Below are positions 33,915-42,047 of a stretch of 64,000 nucleotides of DNA, one piece after another (position 1 is the stretch's first letter; each line of letters opens with the position of its first letter). The position numbers were made by a program, and so were the translations under genes. Origin of the DNA: Streptomyces sp. NBC_01788 (GTDB lineage Bacteria; Actinomycetota; Actinomycetes; Streptomycetales; Streptomycetaceae); assembly GCF_035917575.1 (NCBI RefSeq), contig NZ_CP109090.1:1-64000 (forward strand). The letters run 5' to 3'. A model generated the notes under the pieces. The model made no database searches. It was given only the letters and a program-made list of their open reading frames with translations, and had not been told where the DNA came from.

Positions 33915-34006
33915 TGGTACGCAATGTCGTATGCGACTGCATGCGTTCGTTGGTACGCGACTTCGTGCACCAGGTTGCAGGCAGCCGAGGATGTTCGCTG
34001 GTACGC
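33915..34006. repeat. Three TGGTACGC repeats
   Basis: TGGTACGC occurs at 33915-33922, 33951-33958 and 33999-34006, the first two preceded by TTCGT-like sequence, with a related TCGTATGCG between them. They fill the short convergent gap between the pyrophosphohydrolase and the nuclease-methyltransferase genes. Purpose unknown. Confidence 0.4.
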
Positions 34007-34007
34007 C

Positions 34008-35348
34008 TTACGTCGTCGGCTTGGTCAGGACGGCGTAGCAGACCCCGGGCAACGGCAGCACCGGGGCGCCCTCAGCTGGCTGGAGGCCGGCCTGGCGGGC
34101 GAGGGCGGTGATCTCGCCGCCGGCGATGCCGCGCTGGAAGGTCCCCTTGGACTGGCTGGACCAGAATCCGTCGTGGTGGATGCTCCAGCCGCCGTCCGCA
34201 GCGGCCTTGGTGATTTCCTCGGGCGAGCGGGTGACTGCCACGACATACCCGCCGGGGCGGGCGAAGGACGCCGCGTCCTTGAGAGCCTGGATCCGCTGCC
34301 AGGGGTCGGGCAGCACGTTGAGGACGAACATCGAAGTGACCAGGTCGAACTCACTCCGCTGGGGCCGGGGCCAGCCGAAGTCGTCGTGGGGGTCGAAGCC
34401 TTCCGCGTCCAGGCCCGTCGAGCGGTAGTGGGCGACGTCGGCGCCGCGGCCGCATCCGTGGTCCAGGATGCTCCGGATGCCGAGCGGGCCGGTCAGGTGC
34501 TTGGTCACCGCCCGGGAGGCCGGTGAGGGCGCCTGGCGGCTCATAGCGGTCTTATGGGGCTGGTACTCCCGCCTTGTTGAGGTGTCAGCCGGGTGGTCGC
34601 CGGTCAGCTCGCTCAGCGCGAAGAGCACGTCGTCCGGCTCGGCTGCCTGCAGGGTCAGAGGCAGGTCGATCAACAGCGCGGAGTGGTCGGTGAAGGACGC
34701 TGGACCACTTCGCACCGAGTCGTCCACGGTGATGGTGGTCGTCGCCGTCAGATGGTCGCTGAGCAGGGCGAGATCGCAGCGGAAGCGGCTGGGCCTGCCG
34801 TTGAAGACCCGTTCAAAGGTGAAGGCTGGCACCTCCTCGGCGGTGGTGTCGACCAGGCCCGCGACCCGCATCAGCTGCCGTAGAGCCGTGCGTTCGGCCT
34901 GGGTGGTGAAGTCACTAGTCTCCTCGCCGAACAGGCCGTCCGCGGGACGGGGCGCAAGGTTGAAGTCCCCGCAGACGAGCAGTGGGCGTCCCCTCTCGGC
35001 AGTCGCCATCATGGTGAGTTGGGTCAGTTGGGCGGCCCGGGAGGCACTGCCGTAGGAGTCGAGGTGCACCTGAAGGACGACGAGCCACTCCAGCTCGACC
35101 CGCTGCACCCACGGAGCAGGCGAGGACACGGCTGGCGGGGCAAGGTTCTCGTGGACCCAGGCGGCCAGGTGCCCGTCCCCGCCGGCGAACGCGAAGCCCG
35201 CCAGGGCTGGCGGCGTCCGGTCGGCAGGCTTGTACGGTTCCTGCGCGAGCACGATCTTCACGCCGTGCTCGCGCAGCCAGGTGGCAAGGTTGGAGCGGGC
35301 GCCGGTGGCGCCGAGACGCTTGTTGAGGTTGACCGAGGCCAGCAGCAC
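34008..35348 (-). CDS. Endonuclease/exonuclease/phosphatase domain fused to a SAM methyltransferase
   Basis: 446 residues from GTG 35348 with GGAGG at 7 bases. Residues 1-225 are an EEP-superfamily nuclease/phosphatase: SVNLNKR, LAQEP (metal-binding Glu), VCGDFNLAPRP (Asp-Phe-Asn), FRCDLALLS and FTDHSALL (catalytic Asp-His). Residues about 270-446 are a class I methyltransferase: SILDHGCGRGADVAHY (motif I), GFDPHDDFGW, FDLVTSMFVLNVLPD and FARPGGYVVAVT. Both domains retain their key residues. A nuclease plus methyltransferase in one chain is compatible with restriction, RNA modification or cyclic-nucleotide chemistry, and the substrate is unknown. It is 21 bases downstream of a LysR gene in the same direction. 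Confidence 0.75.
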   Translation of the reverse strand: MLLASVNLNKRLGATGARSNLATWLREHGVKIVLAQEPYKPADRTPPALAGFAFAGGDGHLAAWVHENLAPPAVSSPAPWVQRVELEWLVVLQVHLDSYGSASRAAQLTQLTMMATAERGRPLLVCGDFNLAPRPADGLFGEETSDFTTQAERTALRQLMRVAGLVDTTAEEVPAFTFERVFNGRPSRFRCDLALLSDHLTATTTITVDDSVRSGPASFTDHSALLIDLPLTLQAAEPDDVLFALSELTGDHPADTSTRREYQPHKTAMSRQAPSPASRAVTKHLTGPLGIRSILDHGCGRGADVAHYRSTGLDAEGFDPHDDFGWPRPQRSEFDLVTSMFVLNVLPDPWQRIQALKDAASFARPGGYVVAVTRSPEEITKAAADGGWSIHHDGFWSSQSKGTFQRGIAGGEITALARQAGLQPAEGAPVLPLPGVCYAVLTKPTT

Positions 35349-35369
35349 GAAGGTCCTCCAGAGCGGGGA

Positions 35370-36440
35370 TTACAGGGGCAGGGGCCTGCCGGAGGCAGCC
35401 TCGTCACGGAAGGCGTCCCACAGGATGTTCAGGGGGTGAGAGGCGTCGTACGTCTCGCGTTCCCCTTTCCGGGCGAAGACGCCGGAGACCAGCTGGAGCA
35501 TGGGGGTGAAGTCGTCGGCGAAGTCGATGAGCCGGAAGCTCTCGCTGGTGGGCAGTCGCCCGTCGATGGCGGCCTGCCCAATCGAGCGGGCACACAGCAT
35601 GCACCCATAGGTCATGCGGGAGCGCAGCAGGGCGAGTCCGTAATAGATGTCATCGATCTCGGCGGCGATCTGCAGCTGTGAGCGGAAGTCGGGCCCGTAC
35701 CAGCGCTCGACAAAGTCGGTGATCACGCCGCGTGAGGGGATCACCAGCGGTAGACTCCGCAGCCGGTCGACACCGACGGTCTTGGCCGCGAGCTCGCGGA
35801 CCGGCAGGTTTGTCAGGAGGGCCAGGCCCTCACGATGCCACTCCAGGAAGTCGTATTCAGGGGCGACTTGCTCGACGGCGGCGTCGGCCGCGAGGCCGCC
35901 GCACAGCAGGTCGACCTGGTTGGAGTCCAGGCGTGCCCAAAAATCGCGGGTCCGCACATGTACGACTTTCAGCTCGACCTCCCGCTCCAGCAGCGTCGGG
36001 GCGACTCGCTCCCATACCCGCCCCAGGAAGCCGAGGGTGAACTCGGTCGTCCCCACCGTCAGCATCGAGCCAAGCCGGCGCCGGGAATCAGCTATGCCCT
36101 GCAGCCAGTCGGCGAAGGTCGCCCGCGCCCGCTCGACGACCTCCAGTCCGGTTGGGGTGAACAGGAAGTCCCGGCCCCGGCCTTGCTTGACCACCAGTAA
36201 CTCGCCGGTCAGGGACTGGAAGTTGCGGTTGAGGATGTCGAGCTGCTTCTGCACGCTGGACTGCTCGCGTCCCAGCATCTTCGCCGCGGCCAGCGCAGTC
36301 CCCGTCTCCCTCACGATGATCAGCGTCCGCAATTGGTCCCAGGTCAGATCCAGAAGGTCCGGGGAACACGAGATGAGGTCGGCGCGGAACCCCTCCGGAC
36401 CCGGCAGCCTCAACGGCCCGGACGGCAACGACGGCACCAT
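35370..36440 (-). CDS. LysR-type transcriptional regulator
   Basis: 356 residues from ATG 36440, chosen for AGGAGGGGGCGTC just upstream. The winged HTH LDLTWDQLRTLIIVRETGTA, then AAKMLGREQSSVQKQLDIL, lies at about 30-75, and a periplasmic-binding-like effector domain follows (LTVGTTEFTLGFL, DLLCGGLAAD, SLPLVIPSRGVITDF). It is divergent from the dCTP-deaminase-like operon and shares the intergenic region holding a 16-bp palindrome, the usual arrangement for a LysR activator. The nuclease-methyltransferase gene follows it. Confidence 0.8.
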   Translation of the reverse strand: MVPSLPSGPLRLPGPEGFRADLISCSPDLLDLTWDQLRTLIIVRETGTALAAAKMLGREQSSVQKQLDILNRNFQSLTGELLVVKQGRGRDFLFTPTGLEVVERARATFADWLQGIADSRRRLGSMLTVGTTEFTLGFLGRVWERVAPTLLEREVELKVVHVRTRDFWARLDSNQVDLLCGGLAADAAVEQVAPEYDFLEWHREGLALLTNLPVRELAAKTVGVDRLRSLPLVIPSRGVITDFVERWYGPDFRSQLQIAAEIDDIYYGLALLRSRMTYGCMLCARSIGQAAIDGRLPTSESFRLIDFADDFTPMLQLVSGVFARKGERETYDASHPLNILWDAFRDEAASGRPLPL

Positions 36441-36535
36441 GACGCCCCCTCCTGACGCGGACTCGCCCAGCTTGCACTGTCCGCACGGCCAGCGGAACTG
36501 AACTTCTCCGCATTTCACCCCGAGAAAACCTTTAA

Positions 36536-36551
36536 ATGTCCGATCGGACAT
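36536..36551. promoter_or_regulatory. 16-bp perfect palindrome between LysR and divergent operon
   Basis: ATGTCCGATCGGACAT is its own reverse complement. It lies about 95 bases from each start codon and is a likely LysR-type or other repressor binding site controlling both directions. Confidence 0.65.
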
Positions 36552-36646
36552 ATGGATATCGCGGACTATCCCGGGGAACATTTCAGCAACCGCCTTCGAT
36601 TCGAAAGGCGATGACCACAGCACTGTCTGGCCCCGGGGGATGAGCC

Positions 36647-37204
36647 ATGCTCTCAGCCGAGTCGATCACCTGCCTGATCACACAGAACGCTATGGAATGG
36701 CCTGGGCAACTCCGCGGCGACGGACTGCTGTTGACGCTCGGCTCACCACTGCAACCGCTCACCGCGCCCAGCGCGCGGGTCATCGACCTGGCTGACCAGT
36801 CAAGCATCGACGGCCTCTACAGCGAGCCGGTCACCCACTGGACGAGCTACGAGATGAGGCCGGGCGAGATGCTGCTAGGCGCGGTCGAACAGCCGCTGCG
36901 GCTCGGCCCCGGAGTGATGGGCATGATCGGCGGACTGAGCCACCTGGCCCGTGTCGGCCTGGCCGTCCACGTCACCAGCCCGTTCGTTCTGCCCGGCTGG
37001 AACGGGCATCTGACGCTGGAGCTGGTCAACACCGGCCCCGCCGTCCTGCGTCTGCACCACGGCATGCCGCTGGGGCGCCTGCTCGTCTTCGCCCTGTACG
37101 GCCCCCGCTCCGACGACGTCGCACCCCACCCCTTCTACGGCCACGAGTCCGACCTGAAGAGCCGATACGCCGACGAGTTTCCCGCCAATCCGAGTCAGAG
37201 GTGA
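36647..37204 (+). CDS. dCTP deaminase / dUTPase superfamily protein
   Basis: 185 residues. The core LSHLARVGLAVHVTSPFVLP, GWNGHLTLELVNTGPAVLRL and HHGMPLGRLLVF follows the dCTP deaminase pattern (S.LAR.GL.VH.T...PGF.G..TLEL.N). The Ser-Arg nucleotide-binding pair and the Glu of LTLELVN are conserved. It may make dUMP/dUTP or bind a modified nucleotide. First gene of a plus-strand operon divergent from the LysR gene; the next gene starts within six bases of its stop or overlaps it. Confidence 0.75.
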   Translation: MLSAESITCLITQNAMEWPGQLRGDGLLLTLGSPLQPLTAPSARVIDLADQSSIDGLYSEPVTHWTSYEMRPGEMLLGAVEQPLRLGPGVMGMIGGLSHLARVGLAVHVTSPFVLPGWNGHLTLELVNTGPAVLRLHHGMPLGRLLVFALYGPRSDDVAPHPFYGHESDLKSRYADEFPANPSQR

Positions 37205-37209
37205 TCGTG

Positions 37210-37830
37210 ATGGACTGCCAGTTCTGCACCGAGTTCACGGCACGCGAGAACACGCCCCGGATCATCACCGAGACCACCGGCGGCTGGGTGCTGCTGCCGA
37301 CCATCGGCTCCCTCACCCCGGGCTACTGCCTGTTCATGCCGCTTGAGCACCTGGACGCCGCCGCCGACGTCACCCCTGCTGCACTCGCCCGGGTCGCCGA
37401 GGAGACCGAACAGATGCGCACACTGATCCAGGCCCGCTACGGGCCGGTGATCCTGGCCGAACACGGCCCGCGCGACTGCGAGTTGGGGGCATCGTGCTGC
37501 AGCCACTGCCACCTGCATCTGATCCCCGTCCCCGACCCGGACGCGATCACCGCCGCCTACGAGAAGACCGGCGGCCCCGGCCGACGGCTCACCTCCATGG
37601 TGGCCCTCCCGGAGGCCGCGGACGGCTCCTACCTCTACCTCTCCCCGCGGCCCGGCGAGCACTACTACTGGCCTTCGGCCGGCTTCGCACGGCAGTTCGT
37701 ACGCCGGGTCTGCGCGGTCCAGCTCGGCATCGGCGACTTCTACGACTGGCGGGATCACCCCTTCACCGCCCACCGCGAGCGCACGTTCGCCGAGCTGTCC
37801 GCCGACCTGCGCCCTGCGGACGCCGTCTGA
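37210..37830 (+). CDS. HIT family protein
   Basis: 206 residues from ATG 37210 with GAGGTG upstream; a GTG at 37201 overlapping the previous stop (GTGA) is an alternative. MDCQFC provides a CxxC, and SCCSHCHLHLIPVPDP contains the histidine triad HxHxH. The family hydrolyses or transfers nucleotides from nucleotidyl conjugates. GYCLFMPLEH near residues 40-49 is also typical. An extension of about 80 residues beyond the triad is longer than in minimal HIT proteins. Confidence 0.8.
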   Translation: MDCQFCTEFTARENTPRIITETTGGWVLLPTIGSLTPGYCLFMPLEHLDAAADVTPAALARVAEETEQMRTLIQARYGPVILAEHGPRDCELGASCCSHCHLHLIPVPDPDAITAAYEKTGGPGRRLTSMVALPEAADGSYLYLSPRPGEHYYWPSAGFARQFVRRVCAVQLGIGDFYDWRDHPFTAHRERTFAELSADLRPADAV

Positions 37831-37854
37831 GCCAAGAGAGAGGGGAACGGCGCG

Positions 37855-38799
37855 ATGGCGATACCCCTGCCCCGCCCGTTACATGCGCTCACCGCTGCCG
37901 AGCTGGAAGCGGCAGCCAGGGACCGACGCTGGCCGAAGTGGCAGACCATGGCCCTGCTGCACTCGCTGAAACTGCCTGTGCTCAACGCCTGCCTCGTCCA
38001 GCCTGGCGACAGCGCAGGCACCGTTCGCACCGCCGCCCAGATTCTGGCCGCCGCCACCGGTGCCGAGACGCTGATGATCCGCTCGGACGGCGGGGTGGAG
38101 AAGAAGCAGTACTACCGCGGCGGCAACACCTTCCCCATCAAGGAGATCGGGCCTCGGGCCGCCGAGCTGCTGGACGACGGGCGGGCGGTGATCCTCGCGG
38201 AGCCCACCAACCGCTTCACCAACCGGCTCACCGTCCTGGTCCGCATGGACAGGCCCGGCCCCGGCCGCCCCGGTGCGCTGACCCTGGAAGCCCTCGGGCC
38301 CGGCTACGACGTCGCGGACCTGACCCGCGGGCACATCCCGCCGCAGGTCACCGCCCACCTCCACGACGTCGACTTCGCCTGCTACCAGCCGCCACGCTGG
38401 CACGAGTGGAAGATCACCGGGGACCAGTGCCCCGGCGGCGAGGACGTCCGCCGCATCCGTCGCCTTGAACGGCTCGCCTCCCAGACCCTCACGGACGGCG
38501 GCCACCTCAACGGCGAGACCGGCGCCGAGCACGCCGAACACTGGCTGCGGCAACGCGGCTACCTGCACCTGTTCGGACCACAACCGACCCGCGAGGCCCT
38601 TGCCAGACGTGCCCGCCAGCTGTTCGAGGACGCCTTCTTCCTCGCCCGGTCCCAGCCGAACCGGAACTGGCACTGCCTGGCCACCGCGCTCTCCGTCTTC
38701 GAGGAACCCCGCACCGTCTACTGGGACCTGGTCGACGGCGAACGCAAGTACGCCGCGACGGCACCGGCCGCCGCCCGACACAAGGAGCGGGCTGTATGA
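37855..38799 (+). CDS. Uncharacterised protein, possible ATP-grasp-like fold
   Basis: 314 residues; ATG 37855 follows GAGAGGGG. Segments ETLMIRSDGGVEKKQYYRGG, AVILAEPTNRFTNRLTVLV and LTLEALGPGYDVADLTRG recall the nucleotide-binding part of ATP-grasp-like enzymes (RSD..., E..nRf, LE..GpGyDv), but I cannot place it in a family. The C-terminal third is helical. Its stop overlaps the cysteine desulfurase start (ATGA), which strongly couples the two. Confidence 0.5.
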   Translation: MAIPLPRPLHALTAAELEAAARDRRWPKWQTMALLHSLKLPVLNACLVQPGDSAGTVRTAAQILAAATGAETLMIRSDGGVEKKQYYRGGNTFPIKEIGPRAAELLDDGRAVILAEPTNRFTNRLTVLVRMDRPGPGRPGALTLEALGPGYDVADLTRGHIPPQVTAHLHDVDFACYQPPRWHEWKITGDQCPGGEDVRRIRRLERLASQTLTDGGHLNGETGAEHAEHWLRQRGYLHLFGPQPTREALARRARQLFEDAFFLARSQPNRNWHCLATALSVFEEPRTVYWDLVDGERKYAATAPAAARHKERAV

Positions 38800-39959
38800 A
38801 CACCCCACCGATCTACCTCGACCACCAGGCCACCACTCCACTCGACGAGCGCGTTCTCGAGGCAATGCTGCCGTTCTTCACCCATGAGTACGGCAACCCC
38901 TCCAGCCCGCACGCCTGCGGACGCACCGCCGCGAGGGCGATCCGCACCGCCCGCCAGCAGGTCGCCGACCTGGTCGGCGCCAAGAACCCACTGGAGCTCG
39001 TCTTCACCTCCGGCGCCACCGAGGCCAATCACCTCGCGATCCTCGGCGCCGCCCTGGCCGCCCGCCCGCACGGCGGCCACATCGTCACCACTGCGATCGA
39101 GCACAAGGCCGTCCTCGCCGCCTGCCAGCAGCTCGTCGATCACCACGGCTACACCCTCACCCGCGTCAGCGTCGACCGGCACGGCCGAGCCCACCCCGCC
39201 GACATCGCCGCCGCCCTCACCCCGAACACTGTGCTGGTCTCCGTGATGCACGCCAACAACGAGATCGGCACCCTGCAACGGCTCGCAGCCATCGCCGAGA
39301 TCACCGCCCCGCGCGGCATTGTCCTGCACACCGACGCCGCCCAGAGCACCGGCTACGGACTCCTCGACGTCGCCGAACTCGGCGTCGACCTCGCTTCCCT
39401 GTCCGCCCACAAACTCCACGGCCCCAAAGGCATCGGCGCCCTTTACATCCGCGGCGGCCTCCGCATCACCGCACAGCAGACTGGCGGCGGACAAGAACGC
39501 GGCCTGCGGGCCGGCACCCCCAACGTCCCCGCGATCGTCGGCTTCGGCGCCGCCGCCCACCTCATCACCACGGACGCGGTCCCGCCCCCGACCCGCATCC
39601 GGGCCCTGCGTGACCGGCTCCAGGACCGCCTCCTGGCCACGCTCCCCGGCGCCACCGTCAACGGCCATCCGCACCGGCGACTGCCAGGAAACCTCAGCCT
39701 CACTCTCCCCGGCATCGAAGCCACCGACCTCCTCGACCGCCTCCCCGGCATCGCCGCATCCACCGGCTCGGCCTGCAACACCGGAAGCGGCGAACCCTCC
39801 CACGTTCTCACCGCGATCGGACTCACCCGCAACCAGGCCCGAGCCACCCTCCGGCTCAGCATCGGCCGCACCACCACCGACACCGACATCGACCAAGCCG
39901 CCCACCTCATCACCCGCACCGCACACACACTGATGCCGACGCCCGCCAACGCGGCCTAA
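38796..39959 (+). CDS. Cysteine desulfurase (IscS/NifS/DndA type)
   Basis: 387 residues. Pyridoxal-phosphate aminotransferase class V: IYLDHQATTPLD at the N-terminus, FTSGATEANHLAI, TAIEHKAV, LHTDAAQSTG, the lysine in SAHKLHGPKGIGALY that binds the cofactor, and the active-site cysteine in STGSACNTGSGEPSHVL. It removes sulfur from cysteine as a protein persulfide. As the last gene of an operon with a deaminase-like, a HIT and an unrecognised protein, it may feed sulfur into a nucleotide or small-molecule modification. No dndB-E genes are in the window. Confidence 0.88.
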   Translation: MNTPPIYLDHQATTPLDERVLEAMLPFFTHEYGNPSSPHACGRTAARAIRTARQQVADLVGAKNPLELVFTSGATEANHLAILGAALAARPHGGHIVTTAIEHKAVLAACQQLVDHHGYTLTRVSVDRHGRAHPADIAAALTPNTVLVSVMHANNEIGTLQRLAAIAEITAPRGIVLHTDAAQSTGYGLLDVAELGVDLASLSAHKLHGPKGIGALYIRGGLRITAQQTGGGQERGLRAGTPNVPAIVGFGAAAHLITTDAVPPPTRIRALRDRLQDRLLATLPGATVNGHPHRRLPGNLSLTLPGIEATDLLDRLPGIAASTGSACNTGSGEPSHVLTAIGLTRNQARATLRLSIGRTTTDTDIDQAAHLITRTAHTLMPTPANAA

Positions 39960-40101
39960 CACTGCAACAGTGCGTTGCCGTGACGGCCGCGTTCGGCCGA
40001 CAAGGATTACCGACGGGCCAAGTGGAACCTCGCAGGCACAGACGGACCAGAGGTCTTCCAGTACGACCTCGCGTGGCCACGTCCGTACATTGCCGGATTA
40101 C

Positions 40102-41571
40102 TCAGACGGGTGGGCTGCCGTCGGGGTGGTGGTGGATCCAGGAGAGGCCGCCCAGGTCGAGGCGCTGGCGGGTGCGGGTGACCGCTACGTAGGCCAGGCG
40201 GGCTTCGGCGTCGTCGATGGGGTCGGGGGGTCTCGTGGTGCTTGTCTGTTCGTCGGTCGTGCTGTCGTTGGGTCGGGCGAAGTCGTCTGCGATGAGCACG
40301 CGGGGCCATTCGCGTCCTTTGGCCTTGTGGGCGGTGGAGACGGTGACCTGGGCGTGCTGTTCGGGTGTGAGGTGGGCGAGGGCGGTGAGGATGGCGTCGG
40401 GGCCGTGGGTGTCGACGAGGTTGACTAGGGGTTGCAGGTCGCGGCCGGCGGGGTCGTGGGCGGCGTAGTCCTGCAGGTCGCCCCAGCTGGGGAAGAGGAG
40501 CAGTTCGGGGTGGTGGGTGCGGTGGCCGTCTTTCAGGTCTCGGGCGGCGAGGGCCAGGGCCTGCAGGCTGTCGCCTCCGCCGGCGAGGGCGACCTGGTGT
40601 CCGGTGGCCATGAGGGTCATGACGTGGGCCATGGCGCCCATGTTGGTGCGGCACAGTACGGCGTCCGGCCGGGTGACGGGGCCGAGTTCGGTGGGCACCG
40701 CCGGGGTGCCGGTCAGGCGGATGGGGGCGTCGGCCAGGCGTAGCCAGCGGTTGGCTTCCGCGGCGAGGTCGGGGCCGAAGCGGAAGGACTGGGACAGGGT
40801 CAGGTGGGTGCCGTCGAAGCCGGTCATGATGTCTTTGGCGCCGCGCCAGTGGTAGATGGCCTGGGCGGAGTCGCCGACCATGACCAGTTGGGTGTGGTCG
40901 CGCTGGTTGAGGAAGATCTGTTCGACGACGGGGTTGGTGTCCTGGGCTTCGTCCAGGAGCAGGAAGTCGGCGTCGATGCGGGGGCGGGTGAGAGCCCAGA
41001 TTTTCAGGTAGTGGTCGTGGTCGAAGCGGACGGCCCCGTCGTCCGGGTGTTGCAGGTCGGTCCAGGCTTTGCGGGCGAAGGGCACGATGTGTGCGGCGAG
41101 TTGGGCGTGGAGGTCGGGGTCTTCCAGGCCGCGCAGTGGGGGCACGTGGTGGGGGGTGATGGTCTCGTCGCCGGTGTGGCAGAAACGGGCGACGGTGCGA
41201 AGGGTGGCGTTGGAGAGGGCCTTCTGTGTCACCTGGCGCTCGCCGAGGTGCAGGTGCTTGGTGATGCCGAGGGCCTGGCCGGTCTGCCAGGCGGGGCGGC
41301 GGGGTGCGTTCAGGCGGCGGGTGTAGCGGCGGCCGACGGCCGCGTAAGCGAGTGCGTGTGCGGTCTTGCACTGGACAGTGTCCGGGAAGCGGGTGCGGGC
41401 GTCCTGGGCGATGGCCCGGTTGTAGGCGAGGTAGCGGCCGCGGCGTGTGGTGGCGTGGGCGAGGAGGGCGAGGGTGGTGGTCTTGCCGGTTCCGGCGCCG
41501 GCCTGGAGGGCGAGGTGGTCGCCGCTGTGGAAGGCGTCGGCGGCCGCGGCTTGTTCGTCTGTGGGGTTCAT
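40102..41571 (-). CDS. UvrD/Rep-like superfamily I helicase
   Basis: 489 residues. Motif Q and Walker A LALQAGAGTGKTTTLALLAH (about 20-39), motif II FLLLDEAQDTNPV, motif III MVGDSAQAIYHWRGA, motif V STAHKAKGREWPRVLIADDF and motif VI LAYVAVTRTRQRLDL are all present. Shorter than UvrD, resembling compact FBH1-like helicases found on plasmids. Its ATG overlaps the stop of the upstream gene (ATGA); it is third in a three-gene minus-strand operon. Confidence 0.85.
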   Translation of the reverse strand: MNPTDEQAAAADAFHSGDHLALQAGAGTGKTTTLALLAHATTRRGRYLAYNRAIAQDARTRFPDTVQCKTAHALAYAAVGRRYTRRLNAPRRPAWQTGQALGITKHLHLGERQVTQKALSNATLRTVARFCHTGDETITPHHVPPLRGLEDPDLHAQLAAHIVPFARKAWTDLQHPDDGAVRFDHDHYLKIWALTRPRIDADFLLLDEAQDTNPVVEQIFLNQRDHTQLVMVGDSAQAIYHWRGAKDIMTGFDGTHLTLSQSFRFGPDLAAEANRWLRLADAPIRLTGTPAVPTELGPVTRPDAVLCRTNMGAMAHVMTLMATGHQVALAGGGDSLQALALAARDLKDGHRTHHPELLLFPSWGDLQDYAAHDPAGRDLQPLVNLVDTHGPDAILTALAHLTPEQHAQVTVSTAHKAKGREWPRVLIADDFARPNDSTTDEQTSTTRPPDPIDDAEARLAYVAVTRTRQRLDLGGLSWIHHHPDGSPPV

Positions 41572-42047
41572 GGCCTGGGGCTTTCGGGGAGTTGGGTGAG
41601 TGCGTGGCCGACGGCGGCGATCAGGTGTGCGGGGCTGGTGTGGGCGAGGAGTTGGCGGACGGCGTGGTTGAGGCGGTCGGCTTCCTGGGCGGTGTGCTCG
41701 TCGAGGGCGCGGTGGATGGCTGCGTGTACGTAGCGTTCGGGGCTCTGGCCCGCGTGGCGGGCGTCTCGTTCCAGGGCGGTGTAGGCGGCCGGAGGGAAGG
41801 CGATGTTGAGCAGGACGTGTCCGTACGCGTCTGGGTAGTGGGTCGTGATCACGTCGATGGGCAGTCGGCCGGTGAGCTGCTGGCGCAGGCGGTGTGCGGC
41901 CCGTTCCGGGGTTTTACCGCCTGCCACGGCCATGAGGCGGCTGGTGTCGTGGTTGGCTGCGAGCGGCCAGTCTTGGCCAGCGCAGCGAAGCTCGGCCGCC
42001 GTCGCAGGCCGTGTCAGCACGATTTCCAGGGCGTGCTGCACTGTCAC
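41568..42047 (-). CDS. Hypothetical operon protein (159 aa)
   Basis: The sequence HYPDAYGHVLLNIAFPPAAY, then TALERDARHAGQSPERYVHA and AIHRALDEH, resembles a ribbon-helix-helix-type segment in its middle. The C-terminus is helical. Overlaps both neighbours by four bases, so it is translated together with the DUF6083 protein upstream and the helicase downstream. Function unknown. Confidence 0.65.
   Translation of the reverse strand: MTVQHALEIVLTRPATAAELRCAGQDWPLAANHDTSRLMAVAGGKTPERAAHRLRQQLTGRLPIDVITTHYPDAYGHVLLNIAFPPAAYTALERDARHAGQSPERYVHAAIHRALDEHTAQEADRLNHAVRQLLAHTSPAHLIAAVGHALTQLPESPRP

Noticed and set aside
38796..39959. Cysteine desulfurase as DndA of a DNA phosphorothioation system
   Set aside because: No dndB, dndC, dndD or dndE genes are nearby; operon partners are a deaminase-like, a HIT and an unrecognised protein.
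38718..39962. 414-codon minus-strand frame, Gly/Val rich
   Set aside because: Shadow of the cysteine desulfurase; repetitive glycine-rich composition is an artefact of GC-rich codons read in reverse.
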